Assembly: GCA_022827025.1 (NCBI GenBank)
Contig: JAJDTT010000301.1
Coordinates: 1 to 37,187, forward strand
Length of the DNA: 37,187 nt
Source of the DNA: Acidobacteriota bacterium
GTDB lineage: Bacteria > Acidobacteriota > UBA6911 > RPQK01 > JAJDTT01
Direction of reading: 5' to 3'
The position numbers were made by a program, and so were the translations under genes. The notes below the pieces were generated by a model. The model worked only from the letters and a program-made list of their open reading frames with translations, was not told where the DNA came from and did not search any database. Within the stretch, counting starts at the first letter, position 1. Every line of letters starts with the position of its first letter. Shown here one piece after another: positions 26,927 to 34,888 of this stretch.

Positions 26927-26956
26927 AATCTACTTCAAGAACCGGCGGCTTGTCAA
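26927..26956 (-). promoter_or_regulatory. Promoter of the yceD-rpmF-fab operon (TTGACA-N18-TAGATT)
   Basis: On the minus strand TTGACA (26951-26956) and TAGATT (26927-26932) are separated by 18 bp, the same hexamers and spacing as upstream of rplM (8349-8378). The predicted leader before yceD is about 30 nt. Confidence 0.7.
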
Positions 26957-27009
26957 GGAGGACTGATCCCGAGGAAAGGGCTCAACCTCTTTCTTTTCAG
27001 TATGTTCCG

Positions 27010-28143
27010 CTATCCGGAGTGACTGGAGATCCGGCCCCGGATCTTGCGGGCGAAGGAATCCGTCATGCCCGCGATGTAGTCGCAGACGACTCGCTGAACT
27101 CCGCGCTCCCCGATCCGGCCGAAATGCGACGCCGGCAGTCTTGCCGGATCTTCCCCATAGTAGCGGAAGAGATCGACGATCAGCGCCTTGGCGCGCCGCC
27201 GGGGACGCTCCAAGTCGGGATGGTGGTAAAGATTGTCGCGCAGAAAGCCCTTCAGTTGCCGGCTGAGAACACCGATTTCCGGACCGAATCCAACCACCCG
27301 GCTCGGAAATTTCCGGACGGCTTCCACCGAATCGAGCGACTCGGTGCGGATCCGGTCGCGAGTGGCTCGAACCAGATCCGTCACCAGCACGTCGATCAGG
27401 CGGCGAATGGTCTCGCTGACCAGAATCCCCTCGGAAGAACCGGGGAAATCCTCCTCGATCCGCAGGTACAGGCGCCGAAAGAGAGCCGATCCCTCCATGA
27501 TCTGGTCCAAGGTGATCAGCCCGGACCCGTAGCCGTCGTCCAGGTCCGCCGTGTTGTAGGCCACCTCGTCGGCCAGATCGATCAATTGGGCCTCCAGCGG
27601 CGGGCGCTCCCCTTTTCGGTAACCATCGATGTCCACGTAGGGTCGGTCCCCGGGAGCATAGTCGCGGCTGTGCTTCACGATCCCCTCGCGAACCTCGAAC
27701 GTCAGGTTCAGCCCCGGGAAGCGAGCGTAGCGCTCCTCGAAATCCTCGATGATCCGCAACGCATGGAGGTTGTGCTCGAACCCCGAACCGCACGAACTCA
27801 TGATGCGGTCCAGAACCTCCTCTCCGGCGTGGCTGAACGGGGGATGCCCGATGTCGTGGCTCAGGGCCAGGACTTCGCAAAGATCGTTGTTCAGGCAGAG
27901 AGCGGAGCCGATGGTGCGCGCGATCTGGCTGACCTCGAGGGTGTGGGTCAGCCGGTTCCGGAAGTGATCCGAATAGTTGGGGTTGAAGACCTGCGTCTTC
28001 TTCTCCAGGCGGCGAAACGCCTTGGCGTGAATGATGCGGTCCCGATCCCGCTGGAACGGGTTGCGATAGGGATGTTCCGGCTCGGGATAGCGCCGCCCCT
28101 CGCTGTCTTCGACTTTCATGGCGCAAGGTGCCAGGGAAGACAT
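27010..28143 (-). CDS. dgt: dGTPase-like HD-domain triphosphohydrolase
   Basis: Predicted deoxynucleotide triphosphohydrolase releasing tripolyphosphate from dGTP or other dNTPs. The N-terminus (SSLAPCAMKVEDSEGRRYPE followed by YRNPFQRDRDRIIHAKAFRR) is characteristic. The HD residues lie in RLTHTLEVSQIAR and ALSHDIGHPPFSHAGEE, and the second pair in LIDLADEVAYNTADLDD. ATG 28143 (377 residues) is preferred because related proteins carry the LAPYAM-like lead-in; ATG 28119 is an alternative. The frame extends to 28485 but crosses the palindromic repeat. A TATAAT hexamer (28151-28156, minus) stands directly before ATG 28143, without a clear -35. Confidence 0.92.
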   Translation of the reverse strand: MSSLAPCAMKVEDSEGRRYPEPEHPYRNPFQRDRDRIIHAKAFRRLEKKTQVFNPNYSDHFRNRLTHTLEVSQIARTIGSALCLNNDLCEVLALSHDIGHPPFSHAGEEVLDRIMSSCGSGFEHNLHALRIIEDFEERYARFPGLNLTFEVREGIVKHSRDYAPGDRPYVDIDGYRKGERPPLEAQLIDLADEVAYNTADLDDGYGSGLITLDQIMEGSALFRRLYLRIEEDFPGSSEGILVSETIRRLIDVLVTDLVRATRDRIRTESLDSVEAVRKFPSRVVGFGPEIGVLSRQLKGFLRDNLYHHPDLERPRRRAKALIVDLFRYYGEDPARLPASHFGRIGERGVQRVVCDYIAGMTDSFARKIRGRISSHSG

Positions 28144-28175
28144 GCCGGGGATTATAGTCTTTGGGCGCAGCCCTC

Positions 28176-28253
28176 GTAGGGGCGACCCTTGTGCGCCCTT
28201 CCCCGGCCGATCGGTCAGGGGCGACGGCGGGCACCCACAAGGGGTGCCCCTAC
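28176..28253. repeat. GTAGGGGC-type palindromic repeat, complete copy
   Basis: An inverted repeat with arms GTAGGGGCGACCCTTGTG (28176-28193) and CACAAGGGGTGCCCCTAC (28236-28253), four mismatches, and a 42-nt central loop. Related half-copies occur at 6460-6486 and inside repeat copy A (8477-8500). It lies between the divergent dgt and GWxTD genes. Open frames through it (NVGAPLVGA-like peptides) are artefacts. Confidence 0.75.
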
Positions 28254-28391
28254 GTTCCTGCTTCCCCGGTTCTCCCGAATCCGCAGAAAACAGGGAAGGT
28301 CCTGCCGGACCCATTCTTGACACGCAAAAGGGCGTCCATGGAAAATTGTGCAGGCCCGCATGAAGCAAGACGCCCACCCCCGGAGTGACCC

Positions 28392-30008
28392 ATGACCAAC
28401 CGGCGAGGGTTCTTCGCGCTGCTGCCCGTAATCCTCCTCCTGGCTTCCGCAGACGCTTTCGCACTCCCCGTTCCACAGGACGCACTCCGTCAGGAGGAGC
28501 GGGAGGATTACTACAAGCGTTGGCTGGACAGAGACGTCATCTACATCATCACGCCTGAAGAAAAGAGCGTTTTCTCCAGTCTCACCACTCCCGAGGAAAA
28601 AGAACAGTTCATAGAACAGTTCTGGCGGCGCCGGGACCCGGACCCGCGAACGGGCCACAACGAGTACAAGGAAAAACACTACCGCCGAATTGCCTACGCC
28701 AACGATCATTTCCATTCGGGGGTGGAAGGCTGGTACACGGATCGAGGCAAGATCTACATCAAGTTCGGCCCCCCCACCAGCATCGAAAAGAACCCCACCG
28801 GGACCGTCTACGAACGCCGCATCACCGAGGGCGGCGGGACGACCATGACCTATCCGTTCGAGGTCTGGTACTACCAGTACCTGGAGGGAGTGGGCAACGG
28901 CATCGAGATCGAGTTCGTCGATTCGACCAACACGGGCCGATATGAAATGGCCATGAGGCCGGACGAAAAAGACGCGCTCTTCTACACCACGAACGCCGGC
29001 AACACGCTGTTCGAGAGCTTGGGCCTGGACACCCGGGCCCTGCGCCTCCGCCGATCCGACGCGATGCGGCCGCTCGGCTTGGGAGACGACCTGGTGGACC
29101 CCGGCGGCAGTCCCTTCACCAAGCTGGATCGGCTCTACCGGCTCGAGCGCCCCATCGCCAACAAGTTCAACGACCTTCGCACGCTCGTCGACACGAGGGT
29201 CCGTTACGACAGCCTCCCCTTCACCTTCCGGGGCGACTGGTTTCGAGCGTCCGCCGACCGGGCCATCGTCAACCTCACCCTCCGCCTGGACCCCAGGCAG
29301 CTCTCCTTTTTCGCGATTCCCGGAACGGAGACGAAGCGGGCCGAGGTCAAACTCTTCGCCAGGACCCAGACTCTGAACCGGGTCGTCTACGAGTTCGAGG
29401 ACGTACTCTCGGTTGACGTCGCTCCGGACGAGGTGAACGGCCTGGAGGTTTTTCTGTATCAGTACACGATCCCGCTGAAGACCGGGCGGTACAAGCTCTC
29501 GCTGATTCTCCAGGAGGAGAAGAGCGGGAAGATCGGCAGCGCGGAATCGATGGTGCTGGTTCCCAGGGCCGGGAAAGAGGAAGTCAACATCAGCTCCATT
29601 CTTCTCGCCGACCATATCGGTCCGGCGATGACCGAGGAGTTTCCGGCCCCCTTTGTGACGGCGGGGGGATTGAAGATCTACCCCAACATGGGAAATGTCT
29701 TCTCCCCGAAATCGGCCATGGGCCTTTACGCCGAGATCTACAACCTCGGGATCGACCAATCGACCCGGCGTCCTTCCATCGACGTCCTGGCCGAGGTGAT
29801 CGGGCCCCAGGGGAAGGTCGTCCATAAGGAGAATCTCACCTCCATCGCAACCGTCTTCTACGGCGACCGGGTTTCAGTGGCCCGTTTCTGGCCGCAGCCG
29901 GATCTGCCGGCAGGAAACTACACCTTCCGCCTCAGTGTCGACGATCGAATCGGGAACCAGAAGATACGCCAGGAAACCGGGCTGACCGTGGCCGCCGCCG
30001 GCCGCTGA
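28392..30008 (+). CDS. GWxTD domain-containing exported protein
   Basis: A 538-residue secreted protein of unknown function. It has a signal sequence (residues 1-25, ending DAFAL-P). A GWxTD domain (about 40-200) follows, whose signature appears as GVEGWYTDRGKIYIKFGPP and which is preceded by FWRRRDPDPRTGHNEYKEKH. The C-terminal half (about 290-538) is beta-rich, with repeated strands and an immunoglobulin-like look. GWxTD proteins are abundant in Acidobacteriota and related groups, which supports the taxonomic guess. GGAG lies 7-8 nt before ATG 28392. It is a lone gene, divergent from dgt and convergent with the symporter gene. Confidence 0.88.
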   Translation: MTNRRGFFALLPVILLLASADAFALPVPQDALRQEEREDYYKRWLDRDVIYIITPEEKSVFSSLTTPEEKEQFIEQFWRRRDPDPRTGHNEYKEKHYRRIAYANDHFHSGVEGWYTDRGKIYIKFGPPTSIEKNPTGTVYERRITEGGGTTMTYPFEVWYYQYLEGVGNGIEIEFVDSTNTGRYEMAMRPDEKDALFYTTNAGNTLFESLGLDTRALRLRRSDAMRPLGLGDDLVDPGGSPFTKLDRLYRLERPIANKFNDLRTLVDTRVRYDSLPFTFRGDWFRASADRAIVNLTLRLDPRQLSFFAIPGTETKRAEVKLFARTQTLNRVVYEFEDVLSVDVAPDEVNGLEVFLYQYTIPLKTGRYKLSLILQEEKSGKIGSAESMVLVPRAGKEEVNISSILLADHIGPAMTEEFPAPFVTAGGLKIYPNMGNVFSPKSAMGLYAEIYNLGIDQSTRRPSIDVLAEVIGPQGKVVHKENLTSIATVFYGDRVSVARFWPQPDLPAGNYTFRLSVDDRIGNQKIRQETGLTVAAAGR

Positions 30009-30066
30009 GCGCCAATCCCCGGCAATTGAAGTTCGCCAACTCCATGTCTCAGAGCCTGGAACCGGC

Positions 30067-31707
30067 TCACCCCGCTGAATCGGCCCCGAAATAGCGCGCC
30101 AATTGATCCCTGTCCTGGGGCATGGTCAGGATGCTGCCCAGATAGACCGTCAAGGCCGAGCCGAAGAAACCATAGACGAACGGATGCATGGGGAAGATCT
30201 CCGCGAACGGCGGGCGGACCACACAGAACAGGTACACCAGCGGTCCGGCGGCGAGCCCCCCGATCACCCCTTCCCGGGTGGCGCGCTTCCAGAAGAGAGT
30301 GGCGATGCCCGGCCAGAACAGGGCGGCGGTCACGGCGCCGCCATAATGAATGACCAGAGGCTGCAGAAAGACCGGCTCGATCAGAAGGGTGAGGACGAAA
30401 ACCAGCACCCCGGCGCCTCCGGTGACGGCGTAGATCAGGGTCTTGACACTCTTTTCGCTCAACCGTGGATACCAGGTCTTCTGGACGACGTCTCGCACCA
30501 CCGAGGCGCTGATGACCAGCAGGGCCGAGTCGACCGTCGACATGACGGCGGCGAAGGGAGCGGCAATCAGCAGTCCGGCCAGGAGAGGAGGCGCGACCCG
30601 CTTCGCCAACTCGGGAACCACCTGGTCCGATTCCAGAGGGGACAGGCCCAGGTCCAGGCTGTAGGCGCAATTCATGGCGATCAAACTGCCCCCGTACATG
30701 AGCAGGAAATACGGAGCGATCAGGATCAACGCCCTTCGAAGGGCCGCCGTATCCCGGAACGCGAGCATCCGGGGGACGGTGGTCGGCGCCAGGACCGAAC
30801 TGAGCGGCCGCAACAAGAAGAGAGAGATCCCCATGCTGAAGGGGAGCCAGGGATCGGGTCTCGGAGTCTCCTCCGGCAAGGCCCCCGGGTCGGCGGCAAC
30901 GACCTTTTCCGGCCCGGGTCCATAGAGATAGGAGTGACGGGCGGCTTCCAGTCCCCGTTCCACGGCCATGGGATCGTCGCGCGTGGCCAGTTGGCGGGTG
31001 GCCGATTCGAGTCCCCCCGCGGCGGAGACCGCCAGCGGAACCAGCACCAGAATCCCCGCAATCATGACGATTCCCTGCAGGGTATCGGTCCAGGCGACGG
31101 CTCGAAAACCGCCATAGGTGGTGTAGGCCACGACGGAGAGGGTGAAGAGGACCAAGCCGGTCGGGTAAGTCGTCCCCAGCATGGCCTGGAGGACTCGCGT
31201 TCCGGCGGCGAACTGGGCGATGAGGTAGACCAGAGTGGGAGGGATGATCACCAGAATGCAGAGGATGCCGATGGCATTGCTCCGGAACCGGTCGCGCAGC
31301 AGATCCACCAGCGTCAGCGCGCCCGTCTGGCGGGCCAGCCGATTGATCCTCTTGCCGGCGATTCCGAGGCCCACCAGGGCGGTGACGATCGATCCGCTCA
31401 CCCAGAACGCCACCGTCCATCCATAGGAATAGATCAGGGAGGGATAGCCGATGAACGCCCCCCCACTGAACATGGTGGCGACCCAAGACAAGGCGAGCAC
31501 CCAGGCGCCCAGGCCCCGTCCCGCGACGTAGTACTCGGATTCGAAGCTCGCCGTCCTGCGATGGCGGTGGGCGAGAATGGCGATGACCAGGACCGCCACC
31601 AGGTATCCGGCGAAGGGCACGAGAACGTGGGGATCGGTCTGCGTGAAGTCGTACCAGTGGACGGCTCGGCCGGTCTCTTCGAACCAGGATTCAGAGGCGC
31701 CGCTCAT
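30067..31707 (-). CDS. Sodium:solute symporter (SSS family, PanF-like)
   Basis: Na+-coupled importer of the LeuT fold with about 13 hydrophobic segments in 546 residues. SSS marks are the N-terminal YYVAGRGLGAWVLALSWVAT followed by MFSGGAFIGYPSLIYSYG, the AYTTYGGFRAVAWTDTLQG block (TM5-6 region), and APFAAVMSTVDSALLVISAS (TM8, sodium site). The overall pattern and the small YhdT-like partner upstream recall pantothenate permease PanF, but the linked sulfatase allows another substrate such as a desulfated organic compound. Its ATG overlaps the partner's stop by 4 bp. Confidence 0.92.
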   Translation of the reverse strand: MSGASESWFEETGRAVHWYDFTQTDPHVLVPFAGYLVAVLVIAILAHRHRRTASFESEYYVAGRGLGAWVLALSWVATMFSGGAFIGYPSLIYSYGWTVAFWVSGSIVTALVGLGIAGKRINRLARQTGALTLVDLLRDRFRSNAIGILCILVIIPPTLVYLIAQFAAGTRVLQAMLGTTYPTGLVLFTLSVVAYTTYGGFRAVAWTDTLQGIVMIAGILVLVPLAVSAAGGLESATRQLATRDDPMAVERGLEAARHSYLYGPGPEKVVAADPGALPEETPRPDPWLPFSMGISLFLLRPLSSVLAPTTVPRMLAFRDTAALRRALILIAPYFLLMYGGSLIAMNCAYSLDLGLSPLESDQVVPELAKRVAPPLLAGLLIAAPFAAVMSTVDSALLVISASVVRDVVQKTWYPRLSEKSVKTLIYAVTGGAGVLVFVLTLLIEPVFLQPLVIHYGGAVTAALFWPGIATLFWKRATREGVIGGLAAGPLVYLFCVVRPPFAEIFPMHPFVYGFFGSALTVYLGSILTMPQDRDQLARYFGADSAG

Positions 31708-32039
31708 AGGTCGGCCTCGGAGTCGTCCGCCCGGCGATCGGGCATCGGCAGGTGAGGTTCATCGTCCCGGAGAACAAATAGCGCAAACCACCAAGTGACT
31801 CCCATCATCGCCAACCAGGGAACCAACAATCCCCAGAAAACCCACTCGGGAATTCCCCAAACCAGAACGGGTTCCGGGGGACGTTCGCCGGGACCGGGAT
31901 ATCCCCACGCCGCAATAACGGCGATGCAGAAGAGAAAAGCGAGGAGGAAAATGGCCGCCGCCACTTTCGCCTCCTTCAAACACCGGCGGTAGTGCCTGGC
32001 TTGGACCCGGGCAAAGGATTCCTCTCCGCGGTCTTTCAT
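31704..32039 (-). CDS. YhdT/DUF997-like small membrane subunit
   Basis: A 111-residue membrane protein with two predicted helices (about 28-46 and 68-90), a basic N-terminus (RHYRRCLKEAKVAAAIFLLA) and a hydrophilic acidic C-terminal tail. Size, two-helix layout, position and 4-bp overlap with an SSS symporter match the YhdT (DUF997) family, predicted small subunits of PanF-type transporters. The IPEWVFWGLLVPWLAMMGVT stretch is the most family-like. Function as a symporter partner is inferred from context. Confidence 0.75.
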   Translation of the reverse strand: MKDRGEESFARVQARHYRRCLKEAKVAAAIFLLAFLFCIAVIAAWGYPGPGERPPEPVLVWGIPEWVFWGLLVPWLAMMGVTWWFALFVLRDDEPHLPMPDRRADDSEADL

Positions 32040-32097
32040 GACTGATGTGAAATCCGGTGTCCCGCCCTTTCGTTATTCCAAAAACCTGGCAACCGGC

Positions 32098-33588
32098 TCA
32101 TCCCGCTCCGGCATGGAAATCGGGATTCTGTCCGGGGACAGGGGTATTTCCAAATGTTCCCTTTTGAAATATCAATTCCCGGCCCCCATGACGTTCGATC
32201 AGGGCTTGTTGATCGGCCTTGGCCGCGGCGTCCACTCCTTCCGGGTCGACCAGGGAGCGGAGATGTCGCTCATACACCGCGACCAACTCCCGAGAGCCGG
32301 GATCTTCCGCCAGGTCATTCAACTCTTGGGGATCGGACTTCAGATCGAAGAGTTGGGGCCGTTCGCCGACGTGGTGGATGTACTTGTGGCGCCTGTCCCG
32401 CAGCATGTAGCTGGCGCTGGTCGACCCCACCGCGTGATATTCGCTGAAGGCCACACCCGGACCCGGGCCGCCCCGGGCGATCGGCCACAGAGACCGGCCG
32501 GGCAATTCCCGCTCCGCATCGGACAGTTCGTGGCCGAGGGCTTCGACGATGGTGGGGTAGCAGTCCACCAACGACACGATCTCCGATGAGACTTCGCCTC
32601 GGGGAACTCCCGGCCCCGCTACGATCATGGGAACCGCCACCGACTCCTCGTAGAGAGTGAACTTGCCCCAGAGACCCCGCCGTCCCATGCTCTCGCCGTG
32701 GTCGCTGGTGTAGATGACACGGGTTCCGTCCTCCAGCCCCAGGTTCTCCAAGGTGTCCAGGACTCGTCCCGCCTGTCGATCGACCCAGGTGCACATCGCA
32801 AAATAGGTCGCGGTAGCTCTGCGGTTCTCGTCGTCCGCGAAGGGCTCCTCCATGTCGAGGGTATGCCGCAAGACCTCCAGCGACGGATGCCGCGGCTGTT
32901 CGCCGTGTCGAAATTGAACCGGTAACGAAATCTCGTCCAGAGGATACTTTTCATACAACTCCGGCGGGGCCACGAACGGAGGATGTGGGGAAACGAAAGA
33001 GACGAACAGCACCCAGGGATGCCGGTTGGAACTCCGCGCCCGCCGCTTGAGCCAATCACAGGCGAGACCGGCGACGTCGGCATCGTAGTCCAGGGAAGCG
33101 GAAACGCCCGGACCGGCGTTTTCGACATCCTCCCGTTCCATTTCGTATACGGGCGCGCCGTCGCGAATCGATCCCATGACGTCGCCGATTCCGTCCACCA
33201 CGTTCATGGGCAACAGGGTCCGGCTGAAACCGACCGGGTCCTCCACGTTGCGGTAGTGCAGCTTTCCGACGGCGTCCACCCGGTGTCCGGCCTCCATCAA
33301 GCGATGCCCCCAGCCCGGAATTCGTCCGTCGTAGGGGCTTGCATTGTCCCAATAGCCGGTCTGGTGCACGTACCGGCCCGTCGCCAGGCTGGCGCGCGAG
33401 GGGACACAGAGCGGGCTGTTGCAATAGGCGGAGCTGAATCGAACTCCCCTCGCGGCCAGGGCGTCGAGATGAGGCGTCTCGACCAATGGATGACCGTAGC
33501 AGCCGAGGGTATCCCGATTGTGCTGGTCCGAGAGGATGAACAGGAGATTTCCGGGTTGTTCCAAGCTTTCGGAGTCTCTGTGAAACAT
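32098..33588 (-). CDS. Sulfatase (type I, formylglycine-dependent)
   Basis: Alkaline-phosphatase-superfamily hydrolase of sulfate esters. The signature CVPSRASLATGR contains Cys61, the residue oxidised to formylglycine. Metal ligands appear in LLFILSDQHNRDTLGCYG and in the later YTSDHGESMGRRGLWGK. Other landmarks are AVGKLHYR and FVSPHPPFVAPPELY. At 496 residues without a clear signal peptide, it resembles choline-sulfatase-like cytoplasmic members, but the substrate is not decided by sequence. ATG 33588 is preferred over ATG 33675, because sulfatases start shortly before the NLLFILSDQ strand. It lies 58 bp upstream of the YhdT-like and symporter genes, suggesting an uptake-and-desulfation unit. 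Confidence 0.92.
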   Translation of the reverse strand: MFHRDSESLEQPGNLLFILSDQHNRDTLGCYGHPLVETPHLDALAARGVRFSSAYCNSPLCVPSRASLATGRYVHQTGYWDNASPYDGRIPGWGHRLMEAGHRVDAVGKLHYRNVEDPVGFSRTLLPMNVVDGIGDVMGSIRDGAPVYEMEREDVENAGPGVSASLDYDADVAGLACDWLKRRARSSNRHPWVLFVSFVSPHPPFVAPPELYEKYPLDEISLPVQFRHGEQPRHPSLEVLRHTLDMEEPFADDENRRATATYFAMCTWVDRQAGRVLDTLENLGLEDGTRVIYTSDHGESMGRRGLWGKFTLYEESVAVPMIVAGPGVPRGEVSSEIVSLVDCYPTIVEALGHELSDAERELPGRSLWPIARGGPGPGVAFSEYHAVGSTSASYMLRDRRHKYIHHVGERPQLFDLKSDPQELNDLAEDPGSRELVAVYERHLRSLVDPEGVDAAAKADQQALIERHGGRELIFQKGTFGNTPVPGQNPDFHAGAG

Positions 33589-33910
33589 TGACAGGTGGCC
33601 TGTGCGGCAACGGGCAATCCCGTCGAGTCGGGGCCGCAGTCTACTCGCCGATTTCCTCCACGTGCAAGCGGGCATGCTCTGATCACAGCACCTCGGTCCT
33701 GGCGCAGTGTGCGCCCGATTTCAGTACAGGTGAATAACAATCAACGACACTGCCTCACGAATTCCAACCGAAGATCTGATACCGCTCGTTTTAAGATCGG
33801 GTTTCCTCGACGTGCCTGCTTGGAGCCCACAACCGGGTTTGTTACCCTTCCCCCATGTCCAAGGGCTTCAACGGGATGGTGTCTAGACCTCTCCGCCGAA
33901 GGAACTTAAA
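33589..33910. other. Intergenic region without recognised gene
   Basis: About 320 bp between the divergent sulfatase and the cassette beginning at 33911. No credible ORF, RNA gene or strong promoter was recognised. Base composition shifts here from GC-rich to AT-richer, so this is the likely left border of an acquired segment. Confidence 0.6.
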
Positions 33911-34228
33911 TTGACTAGTACACGCCTATGGCAAGCGAAGCAATTGGGTCAAATCGGAGAGTACTATTTTCCCGAGGCTTTGTTGGAAGTCCTGGCCGAT
34001 TACGGGAGGTCGGCGGCGTATGGATTGGGACCGGCGGAAATTGTCAAGGAAGCGAGCTTGTACCACCGATTACTCGGTCCTGAGTATCGCGGTAAGGTTG
34101 TTCGGTTGGTCATGCATTACATGGAATTCCAGGGCCGAGTTGAGAATATTGGACAAGCACGAACGCCCGGTGGAAAGAGGCTCAACGGGTGGAAACTATC
34201 CGAGACAGAATACGAACGTCGCAATTGA
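33911..34228 (+). CDS. Hypothetical protein, possible winged-helix
   Basis: A 105-residue soluble protein that I do not recognise. It is helix-rich up to about residue 75, with GLGPAEIVKEASLYHRL resembling a recognition-helix segment. A glycine-containing turn follows (GQARTPGGKRLNGWKL), which could be a beta wing, so a winged-helix DNA-binding role is possible but unproven. The start is TTG 33911, supported by AAGGA about 7 nt upstream. It ends 6 bp before the next gene, so it should belong to the same transcript. Base composition is lower in GC than flanking genes. It might be the regulator of the cassette. Confidence 0.6.
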   Translation: MTSTRLWQAKQLGQIGEYYFPEALLEVLADYGRSAAYGLGPAEIVKEASLYHRLLGPEYRGKVVRLVMHYMEFQGRVENIGQARTPGGKRLNGWKLSETEYERRN

Positions 34229-34234
34229 CGATTA

Positions 34235-34888
34235 GTGACCCTCACTGTCAGCATGGAGTACTTCAAGGACTACGCAGTGGACATTTGGAATTGGATCAAG
34301 ATTATTGCCCAAGCCTTGATTATTCGAACCGCAGTGGAGATAGTGATTAGAATTCTGAGTCGCTTTCCTAGAACCTGGCCTGAGAGTTGGCCAACAAGGA
34401 GGACAATTCTAATCACTCTCGGTTTGTGTCTGTTTATGGTTTTACTTTCCTTCGTGTCGCTCAGTATTCGCATTTACTTTTTCGGTTCGCCAGATCCTAC
34501 TATTCCCTCGGTTCTAGAATTCACGATTGCCATAGCTTTGTTAGTTGTGGGTGTTTATCTTTATGACGTCGTGGTCCGTGGGATCAGGATGGTGAAGAAG
34601 TGGAAGTGGAGAAGGCGACAGGTTTCGGTAGCAGAAGATCTAAAAGATGCCAATGCGGCGAAGCCACTGGTAAGGCAATTAGGGGTTAGACTCGGTCCTC
34701 TAAATTCGACAATACGTGTGTTGGGATATGTATTATTTTCTGTCCTGATCGCAATGGAGAAAGAGCGGAAAGCATATGTCTTATCTCTGCTCGGCATGTT
34801 ACTAGAGTCCGACAGCTTGGACTCGAACGAGGAGGAACTTTTGCATTTGATAATAGATTTCTGCGCCGAGGGAAAACCGGATGAATGA
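34235..34888 (+). CDS. Hypothetical membrane protein with cytoplasmic helical tail
   Basis: A 217-residue protein with no family I can name. Hydrophobic segments lie at about residues 22-41, 58-82 (ILITLGLCLFMVLLSFVSLS) and 92-115 (LEFTIAIALLVVGVYLYDVV). They are followed by a very basic patch (KKWKWRRRQ) and a mostly helical C-terminal half of about 95 residues ending acidic (DSLDSNEEELLHLIIDFCAE). By the positive-inside rule the tail should be cytoplasmic. The start is GTG 34235, or ATG 34253 six codons later. It overlaps the next gene by 8 bp. One 60-nt line within it (34681-34740) has 24 G+C, far below the flanking genome. Confidence 0.75.
   Translation: MTLTVSMEYFKDYAVDIWNWIKIIAQALIIRTAVEIVIRILSRFPRTWPESWPTRRTILITLGLCLFMVLLSFVSLSIRIYFFGSPDPTIPSVLEFTIAIALLVVGVYLYDVVVRGIRMVKKWKWRRRQVSVAEDLKDANAAKPLVRQLGVRLGPLNSTIRVLGYVLFSVLIAMEKERKAYVLSLLGMLLESDSLDSNEEELLHLIIDFCAEGKPDE

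Noticed and set aside
28144-28485. N-terminal extension of dgt to 28485
   Set aside because: It crosses the palindromic repeat and includes NVGAPLVGA-type repeat-encoded peptide; the family N-terminus fits ATG 28143.
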